Assembly (NCBI GenBank): GCA_030592225.1
Contig: JAUVJT010000078.1
Coordinates: 1 to 9,159 of the forward strand
Length of the DNA stretch: 9,159 nucleotides
Source: Candidatus Stahliibacteriota bacterium
GTDB taxonomy: Bacteria > Hydrothermota > Tepidihabitantia > B3-TA06
Direction: 5' to 3'
Shown here: in pieces, positions 1-6,511 of the stretch
Layout of the letters: each line of letters opens with the position of its first letter
Numbering within the stretch: the stretch's first letter is position 1
Position numbers and translations under genes: made by a program
Notes under the pieces: model-generated
Told to the model about the DNA's origin: nothing
Database searches by the model: none
What the model saw: the letters and a program-made list of their open reading frames with translations, nothing else

Positions 1-1270
1 AAGGCAGGGCGGCATCCAGTTCAAGCTGACCGATAGGGGTGGCCACTGCCACTCCTGCGCCGTAGCCGGCGAGGAACCCGTACCCATCAATCCAGGCGGC
101 GTCGAACAAGGGGTAGATGGAAAAAACCTCACTGCCCCAGCGCAACTCCTGACGAGACCACAGGCCGAGCTCGGTGCGGAACTCCTCCTCGGAGTAACCG
201 CGCAGGGTTCGCGCGCCGCCCACAGGCAGGAGTTCGGTTTCGAGAAGTACCTCGCCCGAGGCAACCAGCGCGGCATTAGGCTCAAGGTAGAAAGAAAAAC
301 CCCATAATAGGGGAAGCAAAAGTTCGGCTCCGGCGGAAGCGGACAGATAAGCCGAGCGCTCATCAGCCCGGCGCTCGCCTGCTTTGACGCTGGCTCGCAG
401 TGAACCCGCCGTCAACCAGGTGTGCGCAAGGTTCTTGCTGACATGGGCTGAACCGGAGCGATCATGCTCGTATGCGTAGCCCGCCCCCACCTCGAAGGAT
501 GCGGTGTTGACGAACGCGCCTGCCCAGGCTTCAAGATGATAGGTTGCCTCGTCAAAGCTTCGGAACGCACCGCCCGCCTGCACCCCGAAAGGTAATCGGA
601 ACGGGTAAGGGTCGCGGGCCGAGGCGGCAAAGTTAACGTCGCTGGGCCCGAACCTCTGCCAGGTGAAGAAAAAATCCCGACGCCCGCCAAAAAGGTTGAA
701 CAGTACAAGCTCTGCCATCCCCGCAAAACCGTCCTCATCACCGTAGCCTGCAAGGGCGGTGACTTTGTTAAAAGATCGCGCTTCGTCTACCAGAAAGTGC
801 AGTGCTGCGCGCGAGACGCTATCTCCGGTCGGGGCGGATATCAATTCGTAATCCAGAACAGTGCAATCAAAGTCCGCAAGCGCTTCCGAAAGCTCGGCAA
901 CCTTCAGGGAAGAAAACACAAACGGCTGAAACCTCACCAGATGAACGAGCAGGGATGGATTCGTCCTGCGATTCCCTGAGAATGCAAGCGAGGCCACCGT
1001 TGCCAGCGGGCCTCTATCAAGACCTGCGTTGAGGATAAGAGTGTCATCCTTGAGCGAGGAATTCAATACGGTGAGGGAAGCGAAAGCGTAGCCGGAATCA
1101 ACCACCGCTTCGAGCAGAAACGATGCAACGTTATCCCAGTCGAAAGAATCGGCAGAAACAATCAACGAACCCTGGGTGGACACAACCTTGACCCAGTTAT
1201 ACTCCGCTTCAGGAAGAGAATCGGGTGCGGCCAGGGCCGCGATTAGGAAATAAACAGGTAGGGCCGCCAT
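1..1270 (-). CDS. Omp85/BamA-family outer membrane protein, C-terminus beyond window
   Basis: This 423-codon reading frame stays open to the left edge, so the 3' end is missing. The ATG at 1270 gives a short signal peptide (MAALPVYFLIAALAAPDS). Residues about 25-165 look like one or two POTRA modules: a GYAFA segment at 60-64, the pattern FSGNRRTNPSLL at 97-108 and a following LxVAELSEAL helix. From about 190 the barrel begins with NLFGGRR (192-198) and alternating aromatic strands. The Omp85 L6-loop signature is seen as GGARTLRGY (351-359, RGY at 357-359), followed by SRQELRW. The GxGVAVATPIGQLELDA segment near the edge resembles the last strands of the family, so few residues are probably missing. 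At about 440 aa it is much shorter than BamA (about 800 aa) and closer to reduced Omp85 proteins. The role, either protein insertion or export across the outer membrane, is inferred from family only. The start overlaps the HNH gene by 28 bp with no clear Shine-Dalgarno, suggesting coupled translation. Confidence 0.85.
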   Translation of the reverse strand, partial: MAALPVYFLIAALAAPDSLPEAEYNWVKVVSTQGSLIVSADSFDWDNVASFLLEAVVDSGYAFASLTVLNSSLKDDTLILNAGLDRGPLATVASLAFSGNRRTNPSLLVHLVRFQPFVFSSLKVAELSEALADFDCTVLDYELISAPTGDSVSRAALHFLVDEARSFNKVTALAGYGDEDGFAGMAELVLFNLFGGRRDFFFTWQRFGPSDVNFAASARDPYPFRLPFGVQAGGAFRSFDEATYHLEAWAGAFVNTASFEVGAGYAYEHDRSGSAHVSKNLAHTWLTAGSLRASVKAGERRADERSAYLSASAGAELLLPLLWGFSFYLEPNAALVASGEVLLETELLPVGGARTLRGYSEEEFRTELGLWSRQELRWGSEVFSIYPLFDAAWIDGYGFLAGYGAGVAVATPIGQLELDAALP

Positions 1271-1734
1271 TCGGCAGGAGGCTTTCCCAAAGAGGATAAT
1301 ACGAAAGCAAAGTAGTGCGGTTTCTTGGGCTGACGCGCAAGCTTCATCCCCGCCTCTCCCGGGATTCGGTCGCCCTTGCGGGAGTTGCACCGTCCGCACG
1401 CGCATACCAGATTGTCCCACGAGTCCTTGCCCCCATGGGTACGGGGAACAACGTGGTCGAGCGTCATGGGCACGTGACGCACACCGCAGTACTGACAGGT
1501 ATAATTATCGCGCCTCATGAGATTGGGCTTGGTCAGCGGAACGGAGCGCCGCCTGATCTTGACGAAGTTGGAAAGACGCAAAATGGAAGGAATGGGAAAC
1601 GAGTCGTTCACGCTGTGCACTCGCAGCCCGTCGGCGCGCTCGACTATCTCGGCCTTGCCCAGAAAGCAAAGCACCACTGCACGCCTAGCCCTGCAGATGC
1701 CTAAAGGCTCATAGCTCTGGTTGAGCACCAGCAC
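1243..1734 (-). CDS. HNH endonuclease family protein
   Basis: The predicted 163-aa protein matches a widespread stand-alone bacterial HNH family that opens with VLVLNQSYEPL and a RRAVVL(x)LGKAE block. The nuclease motif lies at 76-121: a zinc-binding pair CQYC (80-83) and CGRC (113-116), the DH of HNH at 93-94, N108, and N117 in NSRKGD. All these residues are present, so it should fold as an active beta-beta-alpha-metal nuclease. The cellular role of this family is not settled and I do not assign a target. The start is the GTG at 1734. No Shine-Dalgarno sits at a normal distance, and a GGGGG run is about 16 nt away. It lies 27 nt after the TPR gene and overlaps the Omp85 gene by 28 bp, so it is probably translated from the same mRNA. 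The frame is open back to the TPR stop codon, so a slightly longer N-terminus from a non-standard start is possible. Confidence 0.87.
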   Translation of the reverse strand: MLVLNQSYEPLGICRARRAVVLCFLGKAEIVERADGLRVHSVNDSFPIPSILRLSNFVKIRRRSVPLTKPNLMRRDNYTCQYCGVRHVPMTLDHVVPRTHGGKDSWDNLVCACGRCNSRKGDRIPGEAGMKLARQPKKPHYFAFVLSSLGKPPAEWRPYLFIS

Positions 1735-1761
1735 GCGGCGATCTAGTACGGCGTCAACCCC

Positions 1762-2970
1762 CTAGCAGTCGCTGATTCCCTGCAGGAACAGCTTTTTCTT
1801 TAGCTCCACCCGCACCTTCTGCAGGTGCTCGAGCTGTTTGTTAGCCCGGCCGGTATTGCTGGTGGGATTGGCGTTAATCGAGCGACGCAGGTAGCCCTCC
1901 GCAGTACGCGCGTTGGCGCATCCTGCCTTCCACGCGTCCACCGTGGTCTGCTTGACCGCACGGGTGGCGCGCCTGGCGTAGATGGTTCCCATAAAGTAAA
2001 GCGCGTCGCCGTTGTCAGAGTCCATGGAAAGCACCTTCTTGAATGCCTTCTCGGCGCTCGCTTCCTTGCCCCAGTTGATGTAGACAATCCCTAAGTAGAT
2101 ATAAGGCACCAGCTTGGTGGAGTCCATCTCGACGGCCTGGTTGAGCCTGGTCTCGGCGGAGGAGTACTTCTTCTGGGTGAGGTAGATGTTAGCCAGTTTC
2201 ACCCGCACATCGGGATCGTCTGGACGCAGTTCTATAACTTTGAGATACGATTCCTCGGCCTCGTCGTATTTCTTGAGCTTCATCGCAATGTTGCCCAGCT
2301 TCTCACGAGCGATGAAGTCGTCGGACTGAGCCGCTACGATGTAGGTCTCGTTTTCGTACGCTTCCTGGTAACGTTTATGATCCATCAAGAAATTCACGTA
2401 CGAGTTGCGCAGGGCCAGGTTGTCGGGATTAATCTCGATGCCGGCCGCATATACCGAGTCAGCCGCGTCCACCCCGCCCTTCTTTTCGTACACGTCGGCA
2501 ATACCATGATAGAAATCCGATTCGTCCGGGAACTTTCCCACGCCTTGCTGATAGATGGCAAGCGCGGTGTCATAGAAAATCTCGTTCATGGAGGCCTTGA
2601 TAAGGTATATACCTCCCAGACCCAGGTAGCCGGCCACGCTGTCAGGATGGATATCGTAGGTCTTGGCGTACCATTCCTCGGCCGCGCCTAAATCCATCAT
2701 GTTCTGGTAGGTTCTGGCCATGGCCACCATGGCCGCATAGTAGTCGGACGCGTAACCCAGCGACTTTTCATAATTTTCAATCGCCTTATCAAACATGTTC
2801 TTACTGTAAAAATCTACCCCGATGCTGAGGTATTTTTCCGCCTCGATGCGAGCCAGGCTGTCGGCAACCGCCTGTTCTTCTTCCTTAGTCGGCTTGTTAT
2901 TTTTGGGCTTGGCTGTAACGCATCCAAATAGCAGGAAAACACCAAGGGTTATGAAAAGAACCCGTTTCAT
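1762..2970 (-). CDS. Tetratricopeptide-repeat lipoprotein
   Basis: This 402-aa protein begins MKRVLFITLGVFLLFGC: a basic n-region, a hydrophobic core and a lipobox (LFGC, Cys17), so it should be lipidated and anchored in the envelope facing the periplasm. After a charged linker (KNNKPTKEEEQ) come about eight TPR units, with the typical A/Y/P spacing seen in YSKNMFDKAIENYEKSL, LKKYDEAEESYLKVIEL and YSSAETRLNQAVEMD. The last stretch (KQLEHLQKVRVELKKK) is a charged helix. TPR proteins act as docking scaffolds. The downstream Omp85 gene fits a role in outer-membrane assembly, but that is inference. I chose the ATG at 2970, not the upstream TTG (2997) or ATG (2985), because a perfect GGAGGT lies 7 nt before it and it places the signal peptide at the N-terminus. 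The gene starts 28 nt after the tRNA 3' end. Confidence 0.88.
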   Translation of the reverse strand: MKRVLFITLGVFLLFGCVTAKPKNNKPTKEEEQAVADSLARIEAEKYLSIGVDFYSKNMFDKAIENYEKSLGYASDYYAAMVAMARTYQNMMDLGAAEEWYAKTYDIHPDSVAGYLGLGGIYLIKASMNEIFYDTALAIYQQGVGKFPDESDFYHGIADVYEKKGGVDAADSVYAAGIEINPDNLALRNSYVNFLMDHKRYQEAYENETYIVAAQSDDFIAREKLGNIAMKLKKYDEAEESYLKVIELRPDDPDVRVKLANIYLTQKKYSSAETRLNQAVEMDSTKLVPYIYLGIVYINWGKEASAEKAFKKVLSMDSDNGDALYFMGTIYARRATRAVKQTTVDAWKAGCANARTAEGYLRRSINANPTSNTGRANKQLEHLQKVRVELKKKLFLQGISDC

Positions 2971-2977
2971 AATTCGA

Positions 2978-2983
2978 ACCTCC
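2978..2983 (-). promoter_or_regulatory. Ribosome binding site GGAGGT for the TPR lipoprotein
   Basis: The minus strand reads GGAGGT, a full Shine-Dalgarno core, with a 7-nt spacer to the ATG at 2970. It decides the start codon: the two upstream in-frame starts (TTG at 2997, ATG at 2985) have no such site. It lies in the 28-nt gap after the tRNA, so it would remain on the mRNA released by tRNA 3' processing. Confidence 0.85.
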
Positions 2984-2998
2984 ATAAGTTTTTTCAAG

Positions 2999-3071
2999 TG
3001 GAGCCAACGGGACTTGAACCCGTGACCTCTTGACTGCCAGTCAAGCGCTCTCCCAACTGAGCTATGGCCCC
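2999..3071 (-). tRNA. tRNA-Ala(GGC)
   Basis: The minus strand reads GGGGCCATAGCTCAGTTGG at the 5' end and closes with TGGCTCC plus discriminator A, giving 73 nt. The acceptor stem pairs seven bases including the G3:U70 wobble that identifies alanine tRNAs. The D arm carries AGCTCAGTTGGGAGAGC. The anticodon arm is CTTGA-CTGGCAG-TCAAG, so the anticodon is GGC. The T arm carries GGGTTCAAGTCCC. CCA is not encoded: CTT follows the discriminator base, so CCA would be added after RNase Z-type trimming. The gene is preceded by a strong promoter and followed at 28 nt by the TPR lipoprotein start. Confidence 0.97.
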
Positions 3072-3082
3072 GATTGTGCGTA

Positions 3083-3110
3083 ATTCTAAGCAGTCAGACG
3101 CCGTTGTCAA
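3083..3110 (-). promoter_or_regulatory. Sigma70-like promoter of tRNA-Ala (and probably the TPR operon)
   Basis: On the minus strand a perfect -35 TTGACA (3110-3105) is followed by a 16-bp spacer and a -10 TAGAAT (3088-3083, 5 of 6 consensus bases). Transcription would begin about 4-5 nt before the tRNA 5' end at 3071. No other promoter is seen before the TPR gene, so this one probably drives both. Confidence 0.8.
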
Positions 3111-3241
3111 CCTTGCAGGCGCTCCATATAACTAATACTTGATTTTCCCGATACTATTCCCCTGTGCCGCCGGGACGTGTTGTCTGCTCCCTGATGCTGC
3201 CCTGAATCTTGAGGAATTGCATTGAGAAGGGACGAAAGGGG

Positions 3242-3270
3242 TTGACAATAGCAACACCTTCGAATATCAT
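3242..3270 (+). promoter_or_regulatory. Sigma70-like promoter of the adenine methyltransferase gene, likely leaderless
   Basis: TTGACA (3242-3247) is followed by a 17-bp spacer and TATCAT (3265-3270, 5 of 6 consensus bases). The usual start point 6-7 nt after the -10 falls on the ATG at 3277. There is no Shine-Dalgarno before that ATG, consistent with a leaderless mRNA. The stretch between this promoter and the divergent tRNA promoter (3111-3241) shows no convincing gene. Confidence 0.7.
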
Positions 3271-3276
3271 TGATTG

Positions 3277-4185
3277 ATGAGTAAAGTGAAGACAAAGAAT
3301 AGTCCTACACCTGTAAATTCAAAACCAAGAAAAAGGAAGTTAATTGCTTTTGGTTGGTACGGTGGTAAATACTCTCACTTAAATTGGTTATTGCCGCTTC
3401 TGCCACCCTGTCATCACTTTTGTGAGCCTTTCGGTGGTTCCGCTGCGGTCCTTTTGAATCGTCAACCTGCACCAGTAGAAACCTACAACGATATCGATGG
3501 TGAGTTGGTAAATTTCTTCCGTGTTTTACGAGAGCACAAGGAACGGCTTGTCGAGCTTATCGGCTTGACTCCTTTTTCAAGGGAAGAGTTTAGTCTTGCT
3601 TGTGAAATAAATCCGATACTAACCCCTATAGAACGCGCTCGCAGATTTTACGTTCGTGCACGTCAAGTAAGAACAGGGCTTGCACAAACTGCGAGCCTGG
3701 GGAGATGGGCAAACTGCAAAAATACGTCCCGGGCTGGTATGAGTGGGGTTATCAGTCGTTGGCTGGGTGGTGTGCAGGCTTTACCTCACATTGCAGAGCG
3801 CTTACTCAGAGTACAGATAGAAAACAGACCTGCGCTAGAAATCATCAAGCTGTATGATTCACCTAAGACCCTTTTCTACTGCGATCCACCCTACCTTCAT
3901 GATACACGAGGAGACAATAAAGCCTATGGCTTTGAGATGACCAACGAAAGACACCAAGAACTGGCCGCTGTTTTGAATAGAGTCAATGGCATGGTTGCTG
4001 TCTCAAACTATGACTGCGCCCTCATAAATAAGCTTTATCCATCTCCAAGATGGTTTAGAACAATGGGGCATGAGAAAACGATACATTCAACGAAAGATAA
4101 ACGTAGGGAAGGACTGTGGACCAACTACGACCCAAATAAAATAACCACAACACCTGGTTTGTTTGAGGATATGAATGACACCTGA
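3277..4185 (+). CDS. D12-class DNA adenine N6-methyltransferase (type II modification enzyme)
   Basis: This 302-aa protein transfers a methyl group from S-adenosylmethionine to adenine N6 in DNA. The D12 (alpha) order of motifs is visible: motif X as WYGGKYSHL (27-35), the SAM-binding motif I as FCEPFGGSAAV (48-58), the acidic YNDID (70-74), a variable target-recognition part about 95-190, the catalytic motif IV DPPY (203-206), VSNYD (242-246), and the C-terminal EGLWTNY (278-284). The length is usual for Dam/DpnM-like enzymes. The ATG at 3277 was chosen over the TTG directly before it because the promoter geometry puts the transcript start there. It overlaps the next gene by 11 bp, and that gene looks like the cognate restriction enzyme, so it probably protects host DNA at the same sequence. 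The recognition sequence cannot be read from the protein. Its G+C (about 35% in one sampled line) is well below that of flanking genes, suggesting horizontal acquisition. Confidence 0.92.
   Translation: MSKVKTKNSPTPVNSKPRKRKLIAFGWYGGKYSHLNWLLPLLPPCHHFCEPFGGSAAVLLNRQPAPVETYNDIDGELVNFFRVLREHKERLVELIGLTPFSREEFSLACEINPILTPIERARRFYVRARQVRTGLAQTASLGRWANCKNTSRAGMSGVISRWLGGVQALPHIAERLLRVQIENRPALEIIKLYDSPKTLFYCDPPYLHDTRGDNKAYGFEMTNERHQELAAVLNRVNGMVAVSNYDCALINKLYPSPRWFRTMGHEKTIHSTKDKRREGLWTNYDPNKITTTPGLFEDMNDT
4165..4169 (+). promoter_or_regulatory. Ribosome binding site GAGGA for the endonuclease gene, inside the methylase gene
   Basis: GAGGA lies 5 nt before the ATG at 4175, within the last codons of the methyltransferase. 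The second gene of the pair thus has a normal Shine-Dalgarno, whereas the first has none. Nuclease translation would start on an mRNA already carrying the methylase message, which suits a restriction-modification pair. Confidence 0.65.
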
Positions 4186-5299
4186 AGAAATACTTAACGA
4201 ACAATTAGCAAGAGCGGAAACAACTTTACAACAGGCAGTAATTCAAGACCCTGAGATTGTCAACAGTGTCAATTATGTATGTCGATGTATCTCTAACCGG
4301 GCTGGTGTTCGACTTTTGATGTCATGCCTTTTGGCAAAGATTCACAAACCTCAAGTTGACCCTCGAAAACCTTACACAGAGTTAGGAACTAATGATTCTT
4401 TCTCTGGCCGACACTACGATGAAGCTTTTTTAACCCACTTCATAAACGAGAATCAACTACCTTGCAATGTAACGACAGCCTTCCTCACACCAGCGCTACG
4501 TAATATTGACAGACCGTTAACTCCAGAAGTTCATCTGGTAGGACGACCTCGAGAAGTATATGACAACACACTTCTATTGCTCCAGGATGTCTATGAAGGA
4601 AAGGTTTCTGCAGAGGATCTTTTCACCGAAACGATCCGTATTCTGCTTTTAGTCAGGGAAGAGAAGCGACAACGCTTACAGGATCTGCTGAAAGAACTAA
4701 AGCATGGCGAAGGTGGCCTTCCCTTATCTTCTGAAGCTATTGTAACGCTTATAGAACAACACCTTGCTTGCAAGAATTCTAGCCGTCTACCAGTACTAAT
4801 AGTAGCCGCAGCTTACAAAACAGCAAACGACCGACTAGGGGAATACACAAAGCCCCTTCAATCACATACCGCTGCAGATTTTCAAACAGGTGCAGTTGGA
4901 GACGTGGAAGTTTGTCTAGTTGGTGATAATGACGTGGTTACAGCTTACGAGATGAAACAGAACAAACCTGTTACAATTGACGATATAGATGCAGCCTTGC
5001 AGAAAATTGCTGATGTTGAACCAAAAATCGACAATTACATCTTCATTACTACCGACGAAATCGACCCAAAGGTTGCAGAGTATGCTTCAACCTTCTATGA
5101 AGAAACAGGGGGAATCGAAATAGCTATTTTAGATTGCATTGGTTTCATTAGGCATTACCTTCACTTTTTTCACCGCCTTCGGATGGACTTCCTTAATGCT
5201 TATCAGAAATTGCTTTTGGCGGAACCTGACTCTGCAGTAAGCCAACCGCTGAAAGAAGCATTTTTAGCACTGAGAAAAGCTGCCGAAGCGGACGAGTAG
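4175..5299 (+). CDS. Putative type II restriction endonuclease, PD-(D/E)XK type, possibly SacI family
   Basis: This 374-aa protein has no signal peptide or membrane segment. The C-terminal half carries a candidate PD-(D/E)XK nuclease core: GDVEV (D243, E245) at the end of one strand, then YEMKQ (E259-x-K261) on the next, followed by a helix (DDIDAALQKI) and strands NYIFITT and IEIAILD. D243, E259 and K261 are the predicted metal-binding and catalytic residues. The N-terminal half has the blocks KPYTELG (65-71), FSGRHYDE (76-83), LPCNVTTAFLTPALRN (95-110) and a charged helix around 160-176. These blocks resemble what I recall of the SacI restriction endonuclease family, but this is recall and not a search result. 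The gene overlaps the adenine methyltransferase by 11 bp and shares its low G+C, which is the strongest support for a restriction function. A methylation-dependent or nicking nuclease remains possible. Confidence 0.7.
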   Translation: MTPEEILNEQLARAETTLQQAVIQDPEIVNSVNYVCRCISNRAGVRLLMSCLLAKIHKPQVDPRKPYTELGTNDSFSGRHYDEAFLTHFINENQLPCNVTTAFLTPALRNIDRPLTPEVHLVGRPREVYDNTLLLLQDVYEGKVSAEDLFTETIRILLLVREEKRQRLQDLLKELKHGEGGLPLSSEAIVTLIEQHLACKNSSRLPVLIVAAAYKTANDRLGEYTKPLQSHTAADFQTGAVGDVEVCLVGDNDVVTAYEMKQNKPVTIDDIDAALQKIADVEPKIDNYIFITTDEIDPKVAEYASTFYEETGGIEIAILDCIGFIRHYLHFFHRLRMDFLNAYQKLLLAEPDSAVSQPLKEAFLALRKAAEADE

Positions 5300-5351
5300 A
5301 AACCCTGCATATCAAATAGACATCCCGCTCCGATCTTGGCAGCATGTCCAT

Positions 5352-5406
5352 CTTTTGTCCAGCTTTTGACCATCTTTTGACCAACTTTTGGGTAGCTTTT
5401 GACCAG
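5352..5406 (+). repeat. Five tandem direct repeats of 11 bp (CTTTTGACCAN)
   Basis: CTTTTG recurs at 5352, 5363, 5374, 5385 and 5396, an exact 11-bp period. The units are CTTTTGTCCAG, CTTTTGACCAT, CTTTTGACCAA, CTTTTGGGTAG and CTTTTGACCAG. A half-degenerate copy ending GTCCAT (5341-5351) precedes them and a CTTATT copy fragment follows at 5407. They lie between the endonuclease stop and the -35 box of the first propeller gene, about 96-150 nt upstream of its ATG. A spacing of about one DNA turn would set all copies on one face of the helix, as in iteron or operator arrays, but no binding protein can be named. Confidence 0.85.
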
Positions 5407-5467
5407 CTTATTTTTCAACGTGAACCAAACATGCTTAGTCCGCTGTTGTGGTCAATTCCCTTTTTTG

Positions 5468-5495
5468 TTGACAACCTTCGATAACTCAATAAACT
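5468..5495 (+). promoter_or_regulatory. Promoter of the first propeller gene, likely leaderless
   Basis: TTGACA (5468-5473) is followed by a 16-bp spacer and TAAACT (5490-5495, 4 of 6 consensus bases). The expected start point is the ATG at 5502. There is no purine-rich ribosome site before the ATG. The flanking GTTGACAA is identical to that of the methylase, tRNA and second propeller promoters. Confidence 0.6.
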
Positions 5496-5501
5496 ACGCT
5501 C

Positions 5502-6431
5502 ATGATGAGAGTCATGGGACGGACGGTTTTCCTTGCCCTGCTTTGCGGATGTCTGCTGAGCGCATTTGCCTTCTCTTATGAACAGCCGGTACCGATAGTC
5601 AGGTTTAGCGAGAACGAGCCCAACGGCCTGGGGTTTATTCACGAAGGCGCGGGTCACGGGCCGCTTCGGCTTCTTGCATCAGACACCGCCCTTTACCTGC
5701 TGGCCAGGCTGGATCACCGCGCCTACATCTTTGATATGGCAGGTTACGTCCTTGATTCTCTTGACCTTAAGTTTTGTCCCGGTGACATGACCTATGATGC
5801 CCAGGGGGCTTTTTACCTTCTGCAGTTCAGGGTTCAGCCCCAGTTTGTGGCAGTATACAAGAGCGGCCAGGAGATTGACCGCCGCGAATTTGACCCGCCT
5901 GAAAACAGATGGATGACCGAGATAACGGTTTCTCCTGACGGAAAGATACTGCTCCTGTCAGGAGGCTACACCTACCGCCTCGTTCCCGGTGAAACCAGGG
6001 ATATTCTCTACGCGGTGGGTGAGCGGCCCGGGCGCTTTCATCTGACAGATACCCACATAGGCCGGGTGGTAGATTCATGGGAGGCGGAGTTCTCCGGCGA
6101 GGCCTCACCAGGACCGGTTACTTCTTTCAGGTTTGAGCCGCTCGACCGCGAGCTTTTTCAGTTTCACGCCGACGACCGCGCCGGACGAATCTACATTGTG
6201 GGAACCTCCATCCAGACCGATGAAGAAGGTGAAAAATTCATCGCACGCAGACTTCTGGTCTATAAGAACGGCAAGCCGCTTACCGAGCTGCGCGGGCTGA
6301 AGCCCGGACACTCGTCTTACGACTATGCCAATCATGATATAGCCGTAGCGCCCAACGGCGACCTTTACCTGTGGATGACTCACTTCTCCGAGAGGTTTTC
6401 GGAGATACTGTACTTCAAAGCTATTCCATAA
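5502..6431 (+). CDS. Exported beta-propeller-like protein, paralog 1
   Basis: This 309-aa protein has an N-terminal signal (VFLALLCGCLLSAFA, about 9-23). Signal peptidase I cleavage after AFA is the simpler reading. C17 in a weak LCGC lipobox would make it a lipoprotein instead. The body has propeller-like repeats: GPLRLLASDTALYLL (53-67), FDMAGYV, FCPGDMTYD (91-99), YLLQFR, ITVSPDGKILLLSG (141-154), and near the end AGRIYIVG and IAVAPNGDLYLW (280-291). The blade pattern DxxGxxYLL recalls NHL or six-bladed propellers. The same blocks occur in the next two genes. Ligand and function are unknown. Starts at 5502, 5505 and 5514 are all ATG. I use the first because promoter geometry puts the transcript start there. 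G+C is about 57% in the line I counted, higher than paralog 3. Confidence 0.82.
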   Translation: MMRVMGRTVFLALLCGCLLSAFAFSYEQPVPIVRFSENEPNGLGFIHEGAGHGPLRLLASDTALYLLARLDHRAYIFDMAGYVLDSLDLKFCPGDMTYDAQGAFYLLQFRVQPQFVAVYKSGQEIDRREFDPPENRWMTEITVSPDGKILLLSGGYTYRLVPGETRDILYAVGERPGRFHLTDTHIGRVVDSWEAEFSGEASPGPVTSFRFEPLDRELFQFHADDRAGRIYIVGTSIQTDEEGEKFIARRLLVYKNGKPLTELRGLKPGHSSYDYANHDIAVAPNGDLYLWMTHFSERFSEILYFKAIP

Positions 6432-6478
6432 GGCATTTTATTGCGGCCAAATCCATCGTAGATGGGAACAGGAAGGGG

Positions 6479-6506
6479 TTGACAATTCCCGTACCTATGT
6501 TATCCT
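6479..6506 (+). promoter_or_regulatory. Promoter of the second propeller gene, likely leaderless
   Basis: TTGACA (6479-6484) is followed by a 16-bp spacer and TATCCT (6501-6506, 4 of 6 consensus bases), with the ATG at 6512. A perfect TATAAT overlaps at 6506-6511 but sits 21 bp from the -35 and touches the ATG, so it would place the start inside the gene. The sequence AAGGGGTTGACAAT here also recurs around the methylase -35 box. Confidence 0.6.
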
Positions 6507-6511
6507 ATAAT

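Noticed and set aside
412..753. A 113-codon minus-strand frame
   Set aside because: It is in another frame of the same strand as the Omp85 gene, whose translation here gives clear barrel strands and the NLFGG start of the barrel.
3189..3205. Two CCCTGA copies 11 bp apart upstream of the methylase as control sites
   Set aside because: Only two six-base copies are present, with no third copy and no controller protein gene in the module.
2999..5299. tRNA-Ala as an attachment site for an integrated island
   Set aside because: The restriction module lies on the 5' side of the tRNA, no repeat of the tRNA 3' end is found further on, and there is no integrase gene.
5279..5344. An imperfect inverted repeat (GCTGCC ... 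GGCAGC) around the endonuclease stop as a terminator
   Set aside because: The inner arms pair poorly, the loop is long and no T-run follows, so a terminator cannot be supported.
5352..5406. The direct repeats as a CRISPR array
   Set aside because: Units are 11 bp with no spacers and there are no cas genes.
5203..5418. Minus-strand frames of 63-71 codons across the endonuclease 3' end and the 11-bp repeats
   Set aside because: Their repetitive lysine-rich start (KLVKSYPKVGQKMVKSWTK) is merely the translation of the 11-bp repeats, and the rest is antisense to the endonuclease.
6453..6490. CCATC-GTA-GATGG hairpin and GGGAA...TTCCC flanking the -35 of paralog 2 as an operator
   Set aside because: Five-base arms are expected by chance at this length and nothing similar is seen at the other promoters.
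6371..6511. A 47-codon N-terminal extension of paralog 2
   Set aside because: It overlaps the previous gene, includes the promoter and puts the signal peptide in mid-protein. Start 6512 fits better.
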